A stretch of 18,895 nucleotides of DNA from CAYJEO01 sp964369355 (GTDB taxonomy: Bacteria > Bacillota_I > Bacilli_A > RF39 > UBA660). The stretch is from positions 1 through 18,895 of the forward strand of contig CAYJEO010000015.1 of NCBI GenBank assembly GCA_964369355.1, written 5' to 3'. Under the pieces are notes generated by a model, which did no database searches, had not been told where the DNA came from, and saw only the letters and a list, made by a program, of their open reading frames with translations. The position numbers and the translations under genes are program-made. Positions 6,909 through 14,324 of the stretch are shown piece after piece; position 1 is the stretch's first letter; each line of letters starts with the position of its first letter.

Positions 6909-9211
6909 TCTTCTTCTATAGTTTTAATAAATATTTTATTATTACCATCCATTATTTGTTCTATAACTATAGATTCAATATTATCTTTTATTATTTTGTC
7001 TAATTTTCTTGCTCCAAATTCTTCATAATTTGATAACTTAGTTATTTGATTTATTATGTTTTTATTTATTGATATTTTAATATTTCTAAGTAAATATCTT
7101 TTTTTCAAGTTGTTTAATTTTATATTAATTAATTCTTTTATATTATCTTCTGTTAATTTGTTAAACATTATTATTTCATCTATTCTATTAATAAAAGGTA
7201 AATTAAAGTAATCTTTTAATTTAGAGGACACTATATTAGTTTTACTAAAACCTATATTTATATCATTAAATCCAATATTTGAAGTCATTATAATTATTGT
7301 ATTATCAAATCTAATAGTTTTTCCTTTAGAATCTTTTATACTTCCTTCATCAAATATTTGATAAAATAAATTTATTATATTAGAATGAGCTTTTTCTAAT
7401 TCATCTAATATTAATACTGAATGCGGTTTTATTTTAATTTGCTCTAATATATTCTTATTATCTGAATACCCTACATATCCTGGAGGTGAACCTATTATTT
7501 TACTAATTGAATGAGCTTCTGTATATTCACTCATGTCTAATTTTATTACATTTTTATTTCCTACTAAATTAGATGCAAATGTTTTTGCTAAAGAAGTTTT
7601 TCCTACTCCACTAGGCCCACAAAACATAAAAGAGTGGCATTTATTTTCTTCTAAATAACCTAATTTTATTTTTTTCGAAATGTTAATCAATTTATTAACT
7701 GCATTTTCTTGTCCTATTACTTTTTTAGATAATTCTTTTTTTATTTTATTAATTATTTTTTTATCATCTTTTAATATTTCATATACTGGAATATTTGTTT
7801 TTAAAGCAATTACTTCTGCTATATCTTCTGCAGTTACATGGATAGTTTTTTTATCTTTTAAAAGTAATAATTGCAAATTATTTAATTTAGTAGTTAATTC
7901 TTTTTCTTCTTCTTTTAGCATTGTTGCTTTTTTAAAATTATTATCTAATAATAAATCTTGTTTTTCTTTTATAACACTTTGCAATAAATTAAATGTTTGA
8001 TTATATTCTTTTAAACTTTTACTTTCTTTTAAACTAACACGTGCACATACTTCATCTAATATATCAATACTTTTATCTGGTTCATTTCTATCATAAATGT
8101 ATTTTTTTGATAAACTAATTATTAGATTTATTAAATTATTCTCAACTATTACTTTATGATAAGATTCATAAATAGGTTTTAAACTAGTTAATATATCTAG
8201 TAATGTTTTATCATTTGGTTCTTCGATTAAGACTTTTTGAAATCTTCTTTCTAAAGCACTATCTTTTTCAATGAATTTTTTATATTCATCTATAGTAGTT
8301 GCTCCTATACATCTTAATTTATTTCTAGCTAATGCTGGTTTGAAAATATTTGATGCATCGATTGCGCCTTCTGCTCCACCTGCTCCTACTAAAGTATGTA
8401 TTTCATCTATAAATAAAATAATATCCTCATTTTCTTCTATTTCTTTCAATACTTTTTTCATTCTCTCTTCAAATTCACCACGATATTTAGTTCCTGCTAC
8501 TGTAGTTGACATATCTAAAGTAATTATTCTTTTATTTTTTAAACAATTAGGAACTTCTGAATTTACTATTAATTGAGCTAGTTGTTCTACTATTGCAGTT
8601 TTTCCAACACCTGCTTCTCCTATTAAAATAGGATTATTTTTAGTTCTTCTTGATAATATTTCAATTGCTCTTTTTACTTCATTATCTCTTCCTATTACTG
8701 GATCTAGTTTTTTTTCTAAAGCTTGTTTTGTTAAATCTGTTCCTAATTCTTCTAATAATAGTTTTTTATTGCTTTTTGATTTTTTATTTACAAGTTTAAA
8801 AGAAAAATCACTATATAATTCATCTAGATTAATATCAAGTCCTAACATGATTCTAATAGCAACACCTTCTCCTTCCTCTAATAAACTTGAAAAAAGATGA
8901 TTTATTGTTACTTCTCCATCATTATTATCTTTACTGTCTATCATGGCGTTTTCAATTATTCTTTTTAATAAAGGTGTATAAATAAACCATTCACTTGACT
9001 TAGTTCCTACTCCTACTATTTTAATTATCTCTTCTTTTAATATTTTATAGTCTATTTTATATTGTTTTAATCTATTTGATACTTCATTTTTATATTTTAA
9101 AATTGCTAATAATAAATGTTCAGATCCAACATAAGGATGTCTTAAATTAAACATTTCTTCTTTTGCTTTTAATAGTACTGTTTTTGCTTCTTCACTAAAT
9201 TTTCCTAACAT
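6896..9211 (-). CDS. clpC: ATP-dependent Clp protease ATP-binding subunit ClpC
   Basis: This HSP100 unfoldase (771 residues) feeds substrates to ClpP. The N domain (1-140) holds two Clp_N repeats. The D1 ATPase has Walker A GEAGVGKTA (198-206), Walker B ILFIDE (265-270) and the sensor-like GATTIDEY (303-310). A short coiled linker (about 400-450; KEKQDLLLDNNFKKATMLKEEE) resembles the ClpC M-domain/UVR segment, not the long ClpB M-domain. D2 has Walker A GPSGVGKTS (532-540), pore motif GSPPGYVGY (574-582) and Walker B VLILDE (599-604). An IGF tripeptide (653-655), the kind that docks into ClpP, follows MTSN, so this is a protease partner, not ClpB. It is somewhat shorter than B. subtilis ClpC (810). 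The start has AGGAGATG upstream. ctsR, mcsA and mcsB are not neighbours, and I see no CtsR or CIRCE operator upstream. Confidence 0.92.
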   Translation of the reverse strand: MLGKFSEEAKTVLLKAKEEMFNLRHPYVGSEHLLLAILKYKNEVSNRLKQYKIDYKILKEEIIKIVGVGTKSSEWFIYTPLLKRIIENAMIDSKDNNDGEVTINHLFSSLLEEGEGVAIRIMLGLDINLDELYSDFSFKLVNKKSKSNKKLLLEELGTDLTKQALEKKLDPVIGRDNEVKRAIEILSRRTKNNPILIGEAGVGKTAIVEQLAQLIVNSEVPNCLKNKRIITLDMSTTVAGTKYRGEFEERMKKVLKEIEENEDIILFIDEIHTLVGAGGAEGAIDASNIFKPALARNKLRCIGATTIDEYKKFIEKDSALERRFQKVLIEEPNDKTLLDILTSLKPIYESYHKVIVENNLINLIISLSKKYIYDRNEPDKSIDILDEVCARVSLKESKSLKEYNQTFNLLQSVIKEKQDLLLDNNFKKATMLKEEEKELTTKLNNLQLLLLKDKKTIHVTAEDIAEVIALKTNIPVYEILKDDKKIINKIKKELSKKVIGQENAVNKLINISKKIKLGYLEENKCHSFMFCGPSGVGKTSLAKTFASNLVGNKNVIKLDMSEYTEAHSISKIIGSPPGYVGYSDNKNILEQIKIKPHSVLILDELEKAHSNIINLFYQIFDEGSIKDSKGKTIRFDNTIIIMTSNIGFNDINIGFSKTNIVSSKLKDYFNLPFINRIDEIIMFNKLTEDNIKELINIKLNNLKKRYLLRNIKISINKNIINQITKLSNYEEFGARKLDKIIKDNIESIVIEQIMDGNNKIFIKTIEEEMNV

Positions 9212-9272
9212 AATATCATCTCCTATATATATTCTATGATTGTTATGGATAATATTTTGTCATTTTAAACAC

Positions 9273-9305
9273 CAAATAAAAAAAAGATTAATATTTTAAT
9301 CTTTT
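9273..9305 (-). terminator. Intrinsic terminator of the glycine-rich prepilin gene
   Basis: A 10-bp stem, AAAAGATTAA with TTAATCTTTT (9282-9305, loop AATA), is followed by a T-rich run. It overlaps the stop codon at 9304-9306. This stops the prepilin transcript before clpC. Confidence 0.85.
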
Positions 9306-11475
9306 AATTTCCTAAATATGTAATTTTAGCATATCCATTTCCTGAGTGCCCTGTTTGTATATCACCATTTGGACTTTTCATAGTTTCGTTCCCTGCGGCT
9401 GCTACAATACTGGTAAATACTTTACCACTATAATGGTTGGTTTGACCAGTGTGGATTATATTAGTCGAAGTTGAACTAGCAGAAATAGCATTCATACCTG
9501 ACATTCCTGATATAAACGATGAACCTCCACCGCCTCCACCAGAAGTACAAGTGGAACCACCACCACCATAGTAGCCTCCTCCACCTGCACAACCACCGTT
9601 ACCAACACCAAAGCGTGATAAGGCATATGGTGCATTAGTTTCAAGATTACCTGGGGCTGTTTGTGTTGCTCCTTGGCCACCAGAAGGTGTTCCTATTCCT
9701 GTTAATATTCCACCATGACTGTAAGCAGTTCCATTATTTAACCCGCCTGCTCCTGCTCCTGCTGCTACCATTATTCTTGATTTTAAGGAGTCAAAATCAT
9801 ACCAATCTCCTGAAACTAATCTAAAATCAGTTGCTCCTCCACCAGCTGCTCCGCCATAGTCACCGGTTCCACCATTAAAAGATGTACCATTCGTAGTACC
9901 ATTATTTCCTTCGCCAACATAAATGTAGATAACATCACCTTTTGTTAATTCTAGATTTCCACTAGTATATGCGCCTTTACCATTGGATGATACTGCACTA
10001 GCTCCCCACGCTTCAAATTTGTGGTTTCCAGATTCCTCTGCAGTAAATGTTTGATAATTTCCAGTGTAATCAAATTCATAAACTATTTCGTTTGGGGTTA
10101 CAGTTTCTTTATAATATGTAATTTTAGCATATCCATCTCCTGAGTGACCTATTTCTGATGCATATGTTCCACCATTAGGATTTGGCATATTTACTAAATT
10201 TCCTTTTTCTTTAGTCCAGTTATATCCAGCACCATCAATCATTGTTGTATTACTAAAAGTTAAGTTAGAATAATGTATTGAACAATCATTATCTGGAGTT
10301 CCTGTTGTACACCCTGATTTAGGAGTTTGATTAGATGCTGATGAAATTGCTACGGCTCCTGTATGTCCTGATATATATGAAGAGCCACTACCTCCTCCGA
10401 AGAAAGATGTGATGCCTCCATAATAACCTCCAGCTCCAGCAGTTGCACCTGTGTTGCCTACACCAAATAATGATGTTTTATTACCTTCGTTATTATAATT
10501 AGAAATACCACCACTTGTTTGAGTCGGTGTTGTCATTGCTGCATTATATATAGTATTTGAACCTGATATTATAGGATTGTACCCAATTAATCCTCCGCCA
10601 TCAGCAGAATTAGTAGTTTCTGCTATAACATCTCCATTATCTAATTTTGCGTATAATGATCCACCTCCACCTGCTGAGGTCATAATTCTAGAGTTTAATG
10701 AAGTAGCATTATTCCAATCACCTGATACTAATCTAAAATCTGTTGCACCTCCACCTGCACTACCTATTTGTATAGCGGTTGTACTTTGAGTCCATCTTCT
10801 ATTCATACCATTATTACCATTAAATGTTCCTCTTAGCGGAGTAGTTGACGCATAAAGAATACTATCTGCATATCCTTTTTCACCTACATAAATATAAATA
10901 ATATCGCCTTTTTCTAATGTTACAAAACCACTTGTATAAGAACCTGTTCCACCTTCTATATTATTAGCGCTCCCACCGGATGCTCCCCATGCTTCAAATT
11001 TATAAAGTCCGGATTCCTCTGCAGTAAATGTTTGATAATTTCCAGTATAATCAAATTCATAAACTATTTCCACAATATCTGGTTCTTCTGGGGCAATATA
11101 ACCTTCACATTCTGAAGTTATTTCAATATCAAAATTAGGTTTTGGACTTTCTCCATAACTAACATTAACTTTAACAAAATTAGATAATGCTATTTCTTCA
11201 TTATTAGAGTCCATTATAGGAACTTGTAATAATTTAGAATCAACTAAAGATTGTAATGTAATACAATATATATCTTTGTCTTTATATTCAAAGTCATTTG
11301 ATCTAATATCCATATATTGTTCTGTTGCAACACTGATTAATTCTTTAGTTAATTTATCTACTTCAATTCTTTGAGAATTAATTTGATTCATAATGTTTGG
11401 AAGTATTAATAAAGCAAGTAACCCTACTATTACAATTACTGCTAATAACTCAACTAATGTAAAACCTTTTTTCAT
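9304..11475 (-). CDS. Prepilin with two tandem glycine-rich (ALK/LTK-like) domains, probable surface protein
   Basis: This is a 723-residue fusion. Residues 1-4 (MKKG) and the following FTLVELLAVIVIVGLLALL form a textbook class III prepilin signal (cleavage G4/F5, Glu at mature position 5). A pilin stalk of about 100 residues follows. Two homologous modules then run from about 136-455 and 464-722. Each opens with VYEFDYTGNYQTFTAEESG, then an F/EAWGAS strand, a KGDxIYIYVGE strand, AGGGATDFRLVSGDW, an internal R-I-M segment, glycine runs with GGYYGG and GGGSS(Y/F)ISG, and ends with GHSGxGYAKITY. This resembles the glycine-rich domain of ALK/LTK receptors and related bacterial surface modules (PF12810-like), judged from memory. 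The start has GGGTGAT upstream. It is likely monocistronic, with an extended -10 promoter and a strong terminator. Codons in the glycine-rich part are richer in G and C than the neighbours. A surface display or adhesive role is inferred. Confidence 0.82.
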   Translation of the reverse strand: MKKGFTLVELLAVIVIVGLLALLILPNIMNQINSQRIEVDKLTKELISVATEQYMDIRSNDFEYKDKDIYCITLQSLVDSKLLQVPIMDSNNEEIALSNFVKVNVSYGESPKPNFDIEITSECEGYIAPEEPDIVEIVYEFDYTGNYQTFTAEESGLYKFEAWGASGGSANNIEGGTGSYTSGFVTLEKGDIIYIYVGEKGYADSILYASTTPLRGTFNGNNGMNRRWTQSTTAIQIGSAGGGATDFRLVSGDWNNATSLNSRIMTSAGGGGSLYAKLDNGDVIAETTNSADGGGLIGYNPIISGSNTIYNAAMTTPTQTSGGISNYNNEGNKTSLFGVGNTGATAGAGGYYGGITSFFGGGSGSSYISGHTGAVAISSASNQTPKSGCTTGTPDNDCSIHYSNLTFSNTTMIDGAGYNWTKEKGNLVNMPNPNGGTYASEIGHSGDGYAKITYYKETVTPNEIVYEFDYTGNYQTFTAEESGNHKFEAWGASAVSSNGKGAYTSGNLELTKGDVIYIYVGEGNNGTTNGTSFNGGTGDYGGAAGGGATDFRLVSGDWYDFDSLKSRIMVAAGAGAGGLNNGTAYSHGGILTGIGTPSGGQGATQTAPGNLETNAPYALSRFGVGNGGCAGGGGYYGGGGSTCTSGGGGGGSSFISGMSGMNAISASSTSTNIIHTGQTNHYSGKVFTSIVAAAGNETMKSPNGDIQTGHSGNGYAKITYLGN
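10031..10089 (-). repeat. Direct repeat, copy B (start of second glycine-rich module)
   Basis: This 59-base segment matches 11012-11070 with a single mismatch (position 10066 against 11047). It encodes the opening of the second glycine-rich module. The copies are 981 bases apart, an exact multiple of three. Confidence 0.9.
11012..11070 (-). repeat. Direct repeat, copy A (start of first glycine-rich module)
   Basis: Partner of 10031-10089, with one mismatch in 59 bases. A second pair, 9316-9352 and 10114-10150 (37 bases, two mismatches), encodes the end of each module (GHSGxGYAKITY). Module ends are conserved while the interiors have diverged. Confidence 0.9.
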
Positions 11476-11510
11476 ATTATCACCCTTATTTTAGTTTCCT
11501 ATTCTCCTTA

Positions 11511-11519
11511 ATTATAGCA
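11511..11519 (-). promoter_or_regulatory. Extended -10 promoter of the glycine-rich prepilin gene
   Basis: The minus strand reads TGCTATAAT (-10 at 11511-11516 plus the TGC extension) just after the upstream terminator. No good -35 is seen. Confidence 0.5.
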
Positions 11520-11520
11520 T

Positions 11521-11544
11521 AAAAAAAAGATATTACATACCTTT
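11521..11544 (-). terminator. Intrinsic terminator after the DUF1292-like gene
   Basis: AAAGGTAT pairs with ATATCTTT (8 bp with one G-U, loop GTA, 11526-11544), followed by Ts. It overlaps the stop codon at 11533-11535. Confidence 0.7.
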
Positions 11545-11757
11545 TTTATCTTTGTATAAAAGTATAGCTTCTTCATACTCTTCATCATTTATTCCAGCAA
11601 TCATTTCTCTATCATCTACTAAAATAATTTTTCTTGGGAAAAACACTGTATAATCTTCTTTTGAAGCAAAATAAATATATTTTTGACTACCTTGTATTTT
11701 ATCTAAGATTATATATTCTTTTCCATCTTCTAATACTATTACTTCAACTTCTACCAT
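11533..11757 (-). CDS. Small DUF1292-like protein
   Basis: This acidic protein of 74 residues opens with VEVEVIVLEDGKEYIILDKI and has further short strands (KYIYFAS, FPRKIILVDD) before an acidic helix (INDEEYEEAILLYKDKK). The LEDGKEY pattern and size recall the DUF1292 (PF06949) family of small Bacillota proteins of unknown role, but the match is loose and I hold it weakly. The start overlaps the upstream stop by one base (TAATG), with GAAGGG upstream, so it is coupled to the single-pass membrane protein gene. A terminator follows. There are no cysteines and no membrane segment; it should be cytoplasmic. Confidence 0.65.
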   Translation of the reverse strand: MVEVEVIVLEDGKEYIILDKIQGSQKYIYFASKEDYTVFFPRKIILVDDREMIAGINDEEYEEAILLYKDKKGM

Positions 11758-12392
11758 TATAATGCCCTTCTTCCCATTTCTACCTCTGCTTTGTTTTGCA
11801 AATTTTCATAAAATTCAGTAAAATTTGTAAAGCCATTAGTATCTAGATAATCTTGTATATCTACGTACATAAAAGTAGGATCTAAATTTCTTATTTCTGC
11901 TATTAATTCGTTTTGATTTTTTAATTTATCAGCATCGTTTAATCCTGATGATCCGCGTATTTCAAATATTGCATTAGCAAAAGCTAAATCAAAATTATCA
12001 CTGTTTATTATATTTTGTGCTACTTCATCTAATTCATAATAAAAATCTTCTTTATTATTTGTTCTTACAGTTTCTTCATTAGAAATCATATGTCCATAAT
12101 TATCATTTAAATAATCATTTATTTCAAAAGTTCTAACTACATCATTTATTGCAGCTTTAATACCAATAGTTACAGCTAGGGCCATAATAGTAGTCATTAC
12201 AACTTTCGGTATATTTAATTTATACTTTTTTTTATATTCTACTGTTTTAGTTGTTTTGGCCATATTTTTATTTTTATTATTTATTTTTCTTTTTCTTTCC
12301 ATTTCCTCTTGTTGTTTTTTTGAAATTTGTCCACCATTTTGTTGGAATTGTCTTTCTATGCTTCTAGTTACTAATTCATCATATTCATTCAT
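11757..12392 (-). CDS. Hypothetical single-pass membrane protein
   Basis: I take the ATG at 12392 (MNEYDELVTRSIERQ) as the start, with AGGTGATAAT upstream; the frame extends 15 codons further up but without a ribosome binding site. The 211-residue product has a very basic, Gln/Lys/Asn-rich N-terminal arm (about 1-60), one membrane segment (about 61-82, IPKVVMTTIMALAVTIGIKAA) and a C-terminal, mostly acidic helical domain of about 125 residues. By the positive-inside rule the N terminus should be cytoplasmic and the C-terminal domain outside. I recognise no family. It forms a two-gene operon with the DUF1292-like gene, with a one-base overlap, and has its own promoter just after the flippase terminator. 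Confidence 0.7.
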   Translation of the reverse strand: MNEYDELVTRSIERQFQQNGGQISKKQQEEMERKRKINNKNKNMAKTTKTVEYKKKYKLNIPKVVMTTIMALAVTIGIKAAINDVVRTFEINDYLNDNYGHMISNEETVRTNNKEDFYYELDEVAQNIINSDNFDLAFANAIFEIRGSSGLNDADKLKNQNELIAEIRNLDPTFMYVDIQDYLDTNGFTNFTEFYENLQNKAEVEMGRRAL

Positions 12393-12408
12393 ATTATCAC
12401 CTATATTA

Positions 12409-12437
12409 ATATTAATATAATAATTACTTATAGTCAA
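12409..12437 (-). promoter_or_regulatory. Promoter of the 11757-12392 / 11533-11757 operon
   Basis: -35 TTGACT (12432-12437) and -10 TAATAT (12409-12414) are spaced 17 bases apart on the minus strand. The start codon follows 16 bases downstream. Confidence 0.6.
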
Positions 12438-12445
12438 GTTTTATT

Positions 12446-12470
12446 AAAAAAAAGACATTTTATTGTCTTT
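12446..12470 (-). terminator. Intrinsic terminator after the flippase gene
   Basis: AAAGACA pairs with TGTCTTT (7 bp, loop ATAAAA, 12451-12470), followed by a T-run. It overlaps the stop codon at 12460-12462. Confidence 0.75.
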
Positions 12471-14094
12471 GTTTTTTCTTTAAAAATCTATTTAAAAAGT
12501 TTTTTCCAAGTACTGAATCAACTACACCACTTTTATAAATACACACTAAGTATATAATTGCTCCAATTGATGCATATAAAATTATTTCTAAAATTGAATT
12601 TAATCTAGTAACACTACTAATTGGTATAAATAATGAAATAATCATTAAAGATAAAACCATTATACCTGTTGACAATATTATTTTAGATACATTTACAACT
12701 GAAGAACTATAATTAATTTTGTATTTTTTATTTAATACATATAATGCTAATAAAATTGCTAATATATGTGGAATTAAAGAAGATAGCACTGGACCAAAAT
12801 ATCCACCAATTCCTATATTATGACATAAATGTATTAAAGGAATTGATAATACTAACTTACCTACAAAAGATACAAATAAAGTTAATAAAGTTAACTTAGT
12901 ATCATTAACTGACTGTAAAATATTAATTAAAATAGACATTAATGAAAATGTTAATGCTTGCCATATATACATACTAAATATATCGATACTTAAAGCATCA
13001 TATCCATAAAAGATAATCCATACAGGTTGATTTAAGAAAAATAAACCAACTGTCATAGGTAATGCTACTAACAAAATAGCAGTAATTGCTAAATTTATTT
13101 TTTTATTTAATTCTTTTTTATCTTTTTTGACGTATAAAGCTGTAATATTAGGAATTAAACTAACACTTAAACCTGTTGCCATAGAAATGACTATCATAGT
13201 TAATTTAGTAGCCCAAGTACAAACAACTCCATAAGTAGTTTCAGCTGCTATAGCATCATATCCTAAATCAGATAAAGTTCTAACAATAGTAAATACATCA
13301 ACCATTGAATAAGCTGAATTTACTAAATCAATTACTATAAAAGGAATGGCATAGAAAACTATTTTTCTAATTAACATTTTATTAGTAATATTTTTTTCTT
13401 CTTCTTTTTGTATTTCATTTTGTTTTAATTCAAGTTTATTTTTATTTATTTTTTTTACAAGATAAAAATAACTCACAATTGCTCCTACAGTAGCTGCTGC
13501 AACAGATATTCCTACTGCTGTTTTAATAGATAAATTAAATATATTTAAAGTTAAATAAGTACCTATTAATATGACTGCAACACGAACTAGTTGTTCGATT
13601 ATATTTGCCATAGAAGGAACAGTCATCATTTTATGACCTTGTAAATAACCTTTAGTAACACTATATGTCGGAACTATTAATAAGGCTGAAGATATTACTC
13701 TAATAACAAAAGTTACATCCGCTACAGTATTACCACCTTCTAAATCCCCTATTATTAGTTTTGCAATTGGTTCTGCAAATATTAATAAACCTATAAAGGC
13801 CAAAAGACCAAAGCCAACAATTATTTTTTTACCAATTTTAAATACTCTTTCCTTAGTATGATAGTACCCTAATGTTAAATATTCACTTGTAATTTTAGAC
13901 ATTGCAACAGGAATACCAACTATAGATAAATTTAAAAATATAGCATATATAGAATAAGCATATCCATATAAAGTTCCACCTTGTACACCTAACATAGCAT
14001 AAAAAGGAATAACGTATACTAAACCAATTATTCTACAAATAATAATACCAATTGTTGCTATCATTGCACCTTCTATAAAACTACTTTTTTTCAT
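12460..14094 (-). CDS. MOP-superfamily flippase, MurJ/YtgP/SpoVB type
   Basis: This polytopic protein (544 residues, about 14 hydrophobic segments) starts with KSSFIEGAMIATIGIIICRIIGLVYVIPFYAMLG, the typical opening of the polysaccharide-biosynthesis/MurJ family (MviN-like, MATE fold). In Bacillota its relatives YtgP and SpoVB are linked to flipping lipid II or related undecaprenyl-linked precursors across the membrane. A charged cytoplasmic loop (about 215-240, Lys/Asn/Glu-rich) separates the two halves. The length fits the YtgP/SpoVB group and rules against small O-antigen flippases. Its ATG lies seven bases after the stop of the Cse60-like gene, whose TAG stop overlaps the ribosome binding region (AAATAGGTGTAGG). 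The peptidoglycan hydrolase two genes upstream supports a role in wall synthesis. Lipid II flipping is inferred from the family. Confidence 0.85.
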   Translation of the reverse strand: MKKSSFIEGAMIATIGIIICRIIGLVYVIPFYAMLGVQGGTLYGYAYSIYAIFLNLSIVGIPVAMSKITSEYLTLGYYHTKERVFKIGKKIIVGFGLLAFIGLLIFAEPIAKLIIGDLEGGNTVADVTFVIRVISSALLIVPTYSVTKGYLQGHKMMTVPSMANIIEQLVRVAVILIGTYLTLNIFNLSIKTAVGISVAAATVGAIVSYFYLVKKINKNKLELKQNEIQKEEEKNITNKMLIRKIVFYAIPFIVIDLVNSAYSMVDVFTIVRTLSDLGYDAIAAETTYGVVCTWATKLTMIVISMATGLSVSLIPNITALYVKKDKKELNKKINLAITAILLVALPMTVGLFFLNQPVWIIFYGYDALSIDIFSMYIWQALTFSLMSILINILQSVNDTKLTLLTLFVSFVGKLVLSIPLIHLCHNIGIGGYFGPVLSSLIPHILAILLALYVLNKKYKINYSSSVVNVSKIILSTGIMVLSLMIISLFIPISSVTRLNSILEIILYASIGAIIYLVCIYKSGVVDSVLGKNFLNRFLKKKQRQ

Positions 14095-14101
14095 CCTACA
14101 C

Positions 14102-14275
14102 CTATTTTCTATATATAATCATAGCAGAAAATGAATAAACTTGATCTTCTGTAAAATCAGACAATGCTACTTGATATTTAATATCAATAACATCTGTTTC
14201 TAAAGAACTCAAAAATTTATTCATTTCTTCTTCTAAATCTAATTCATGATTTGCATCTATTATTTTAACTTTCAT
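14102..14275 (-). CDS. Small Cse60-like protein (Spore_Cse60 family)
   Basis: A 57-residue protein begins at the ATG at 14275, with AGGTGATTAT upstream, and stops at TAG (14102-14104). The sequence has an N-terminal strand (MKVKIIDANH), an acidic helix (ELDLEEEMNKFLSS), then DIKYQVALSDF and a final strand QVYSFSAMIIY. This layout, with DIKY in the middle and FSAMIIY at the end, matches the Cse60 family known from Bacillus as a sporulation-time (sigma E) product and also found in phages and non-sporeformers. Its molecular role is unknown to me. It lies seven bases before the MurJ-type flippase start and is probably cotranscribed and coupled with it. The family call is from memory of the pattern; that it is a real gene is better supported than its name. 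Confidence 0.7.
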   Translation of the reverse strand: MKVKIIDANHELDLEEEMNKFLSSLETDVIDIKYQVALSDFTEDQVYSFSAMIIYRK

Positions 14276-14294
14276 ATAATCACCTATTTATATA

Positions 14295-14324
14295 ATAATA
14301 AATAAGTCATATATATTTTGTCGA
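14295..14324 (-). promoter_or_regulatory. Possible promoter for the Cse60-like/flippase genes
   Basis: -35 TCGACA (14319-14324) and -10 TATTAT (14295-14300), 18 bases apart, overlap the end region of the M23 gene. No terminator separates that gene from the next, so read-through is also possible. Confidence 0.4.

Noticed and set aside
7680..8576. Two plus-strand open frames opposite clpC (7680-8000 and 8271-8576)
   Set aside because: Both are antisense to conserved ClpC domains, with no start signals.
9212..9281. CIRCE or CtsR operator upstream of clpC
   Set aside because: I looked for TTAGCACTC/GAGTGCTAA and GGTCAAA repeats and found neither.
9492..10789. Short open frames in other frames of the glycine-rich gene (9492-9680 minus, 10577-10789 plus)
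   Set aside because: Glycine-codon runs lack stops in alternative frames; the predicted products are low-complexity Val/Gln- or Pro-rich and have no start signals.
9304..11475. Repeats that might suggest a CRISPR array or tandem satellite
   Set aside because: Repeats are two pairs only, keep the reading frame and encode protein module ends; there is no regular spacer pattern.
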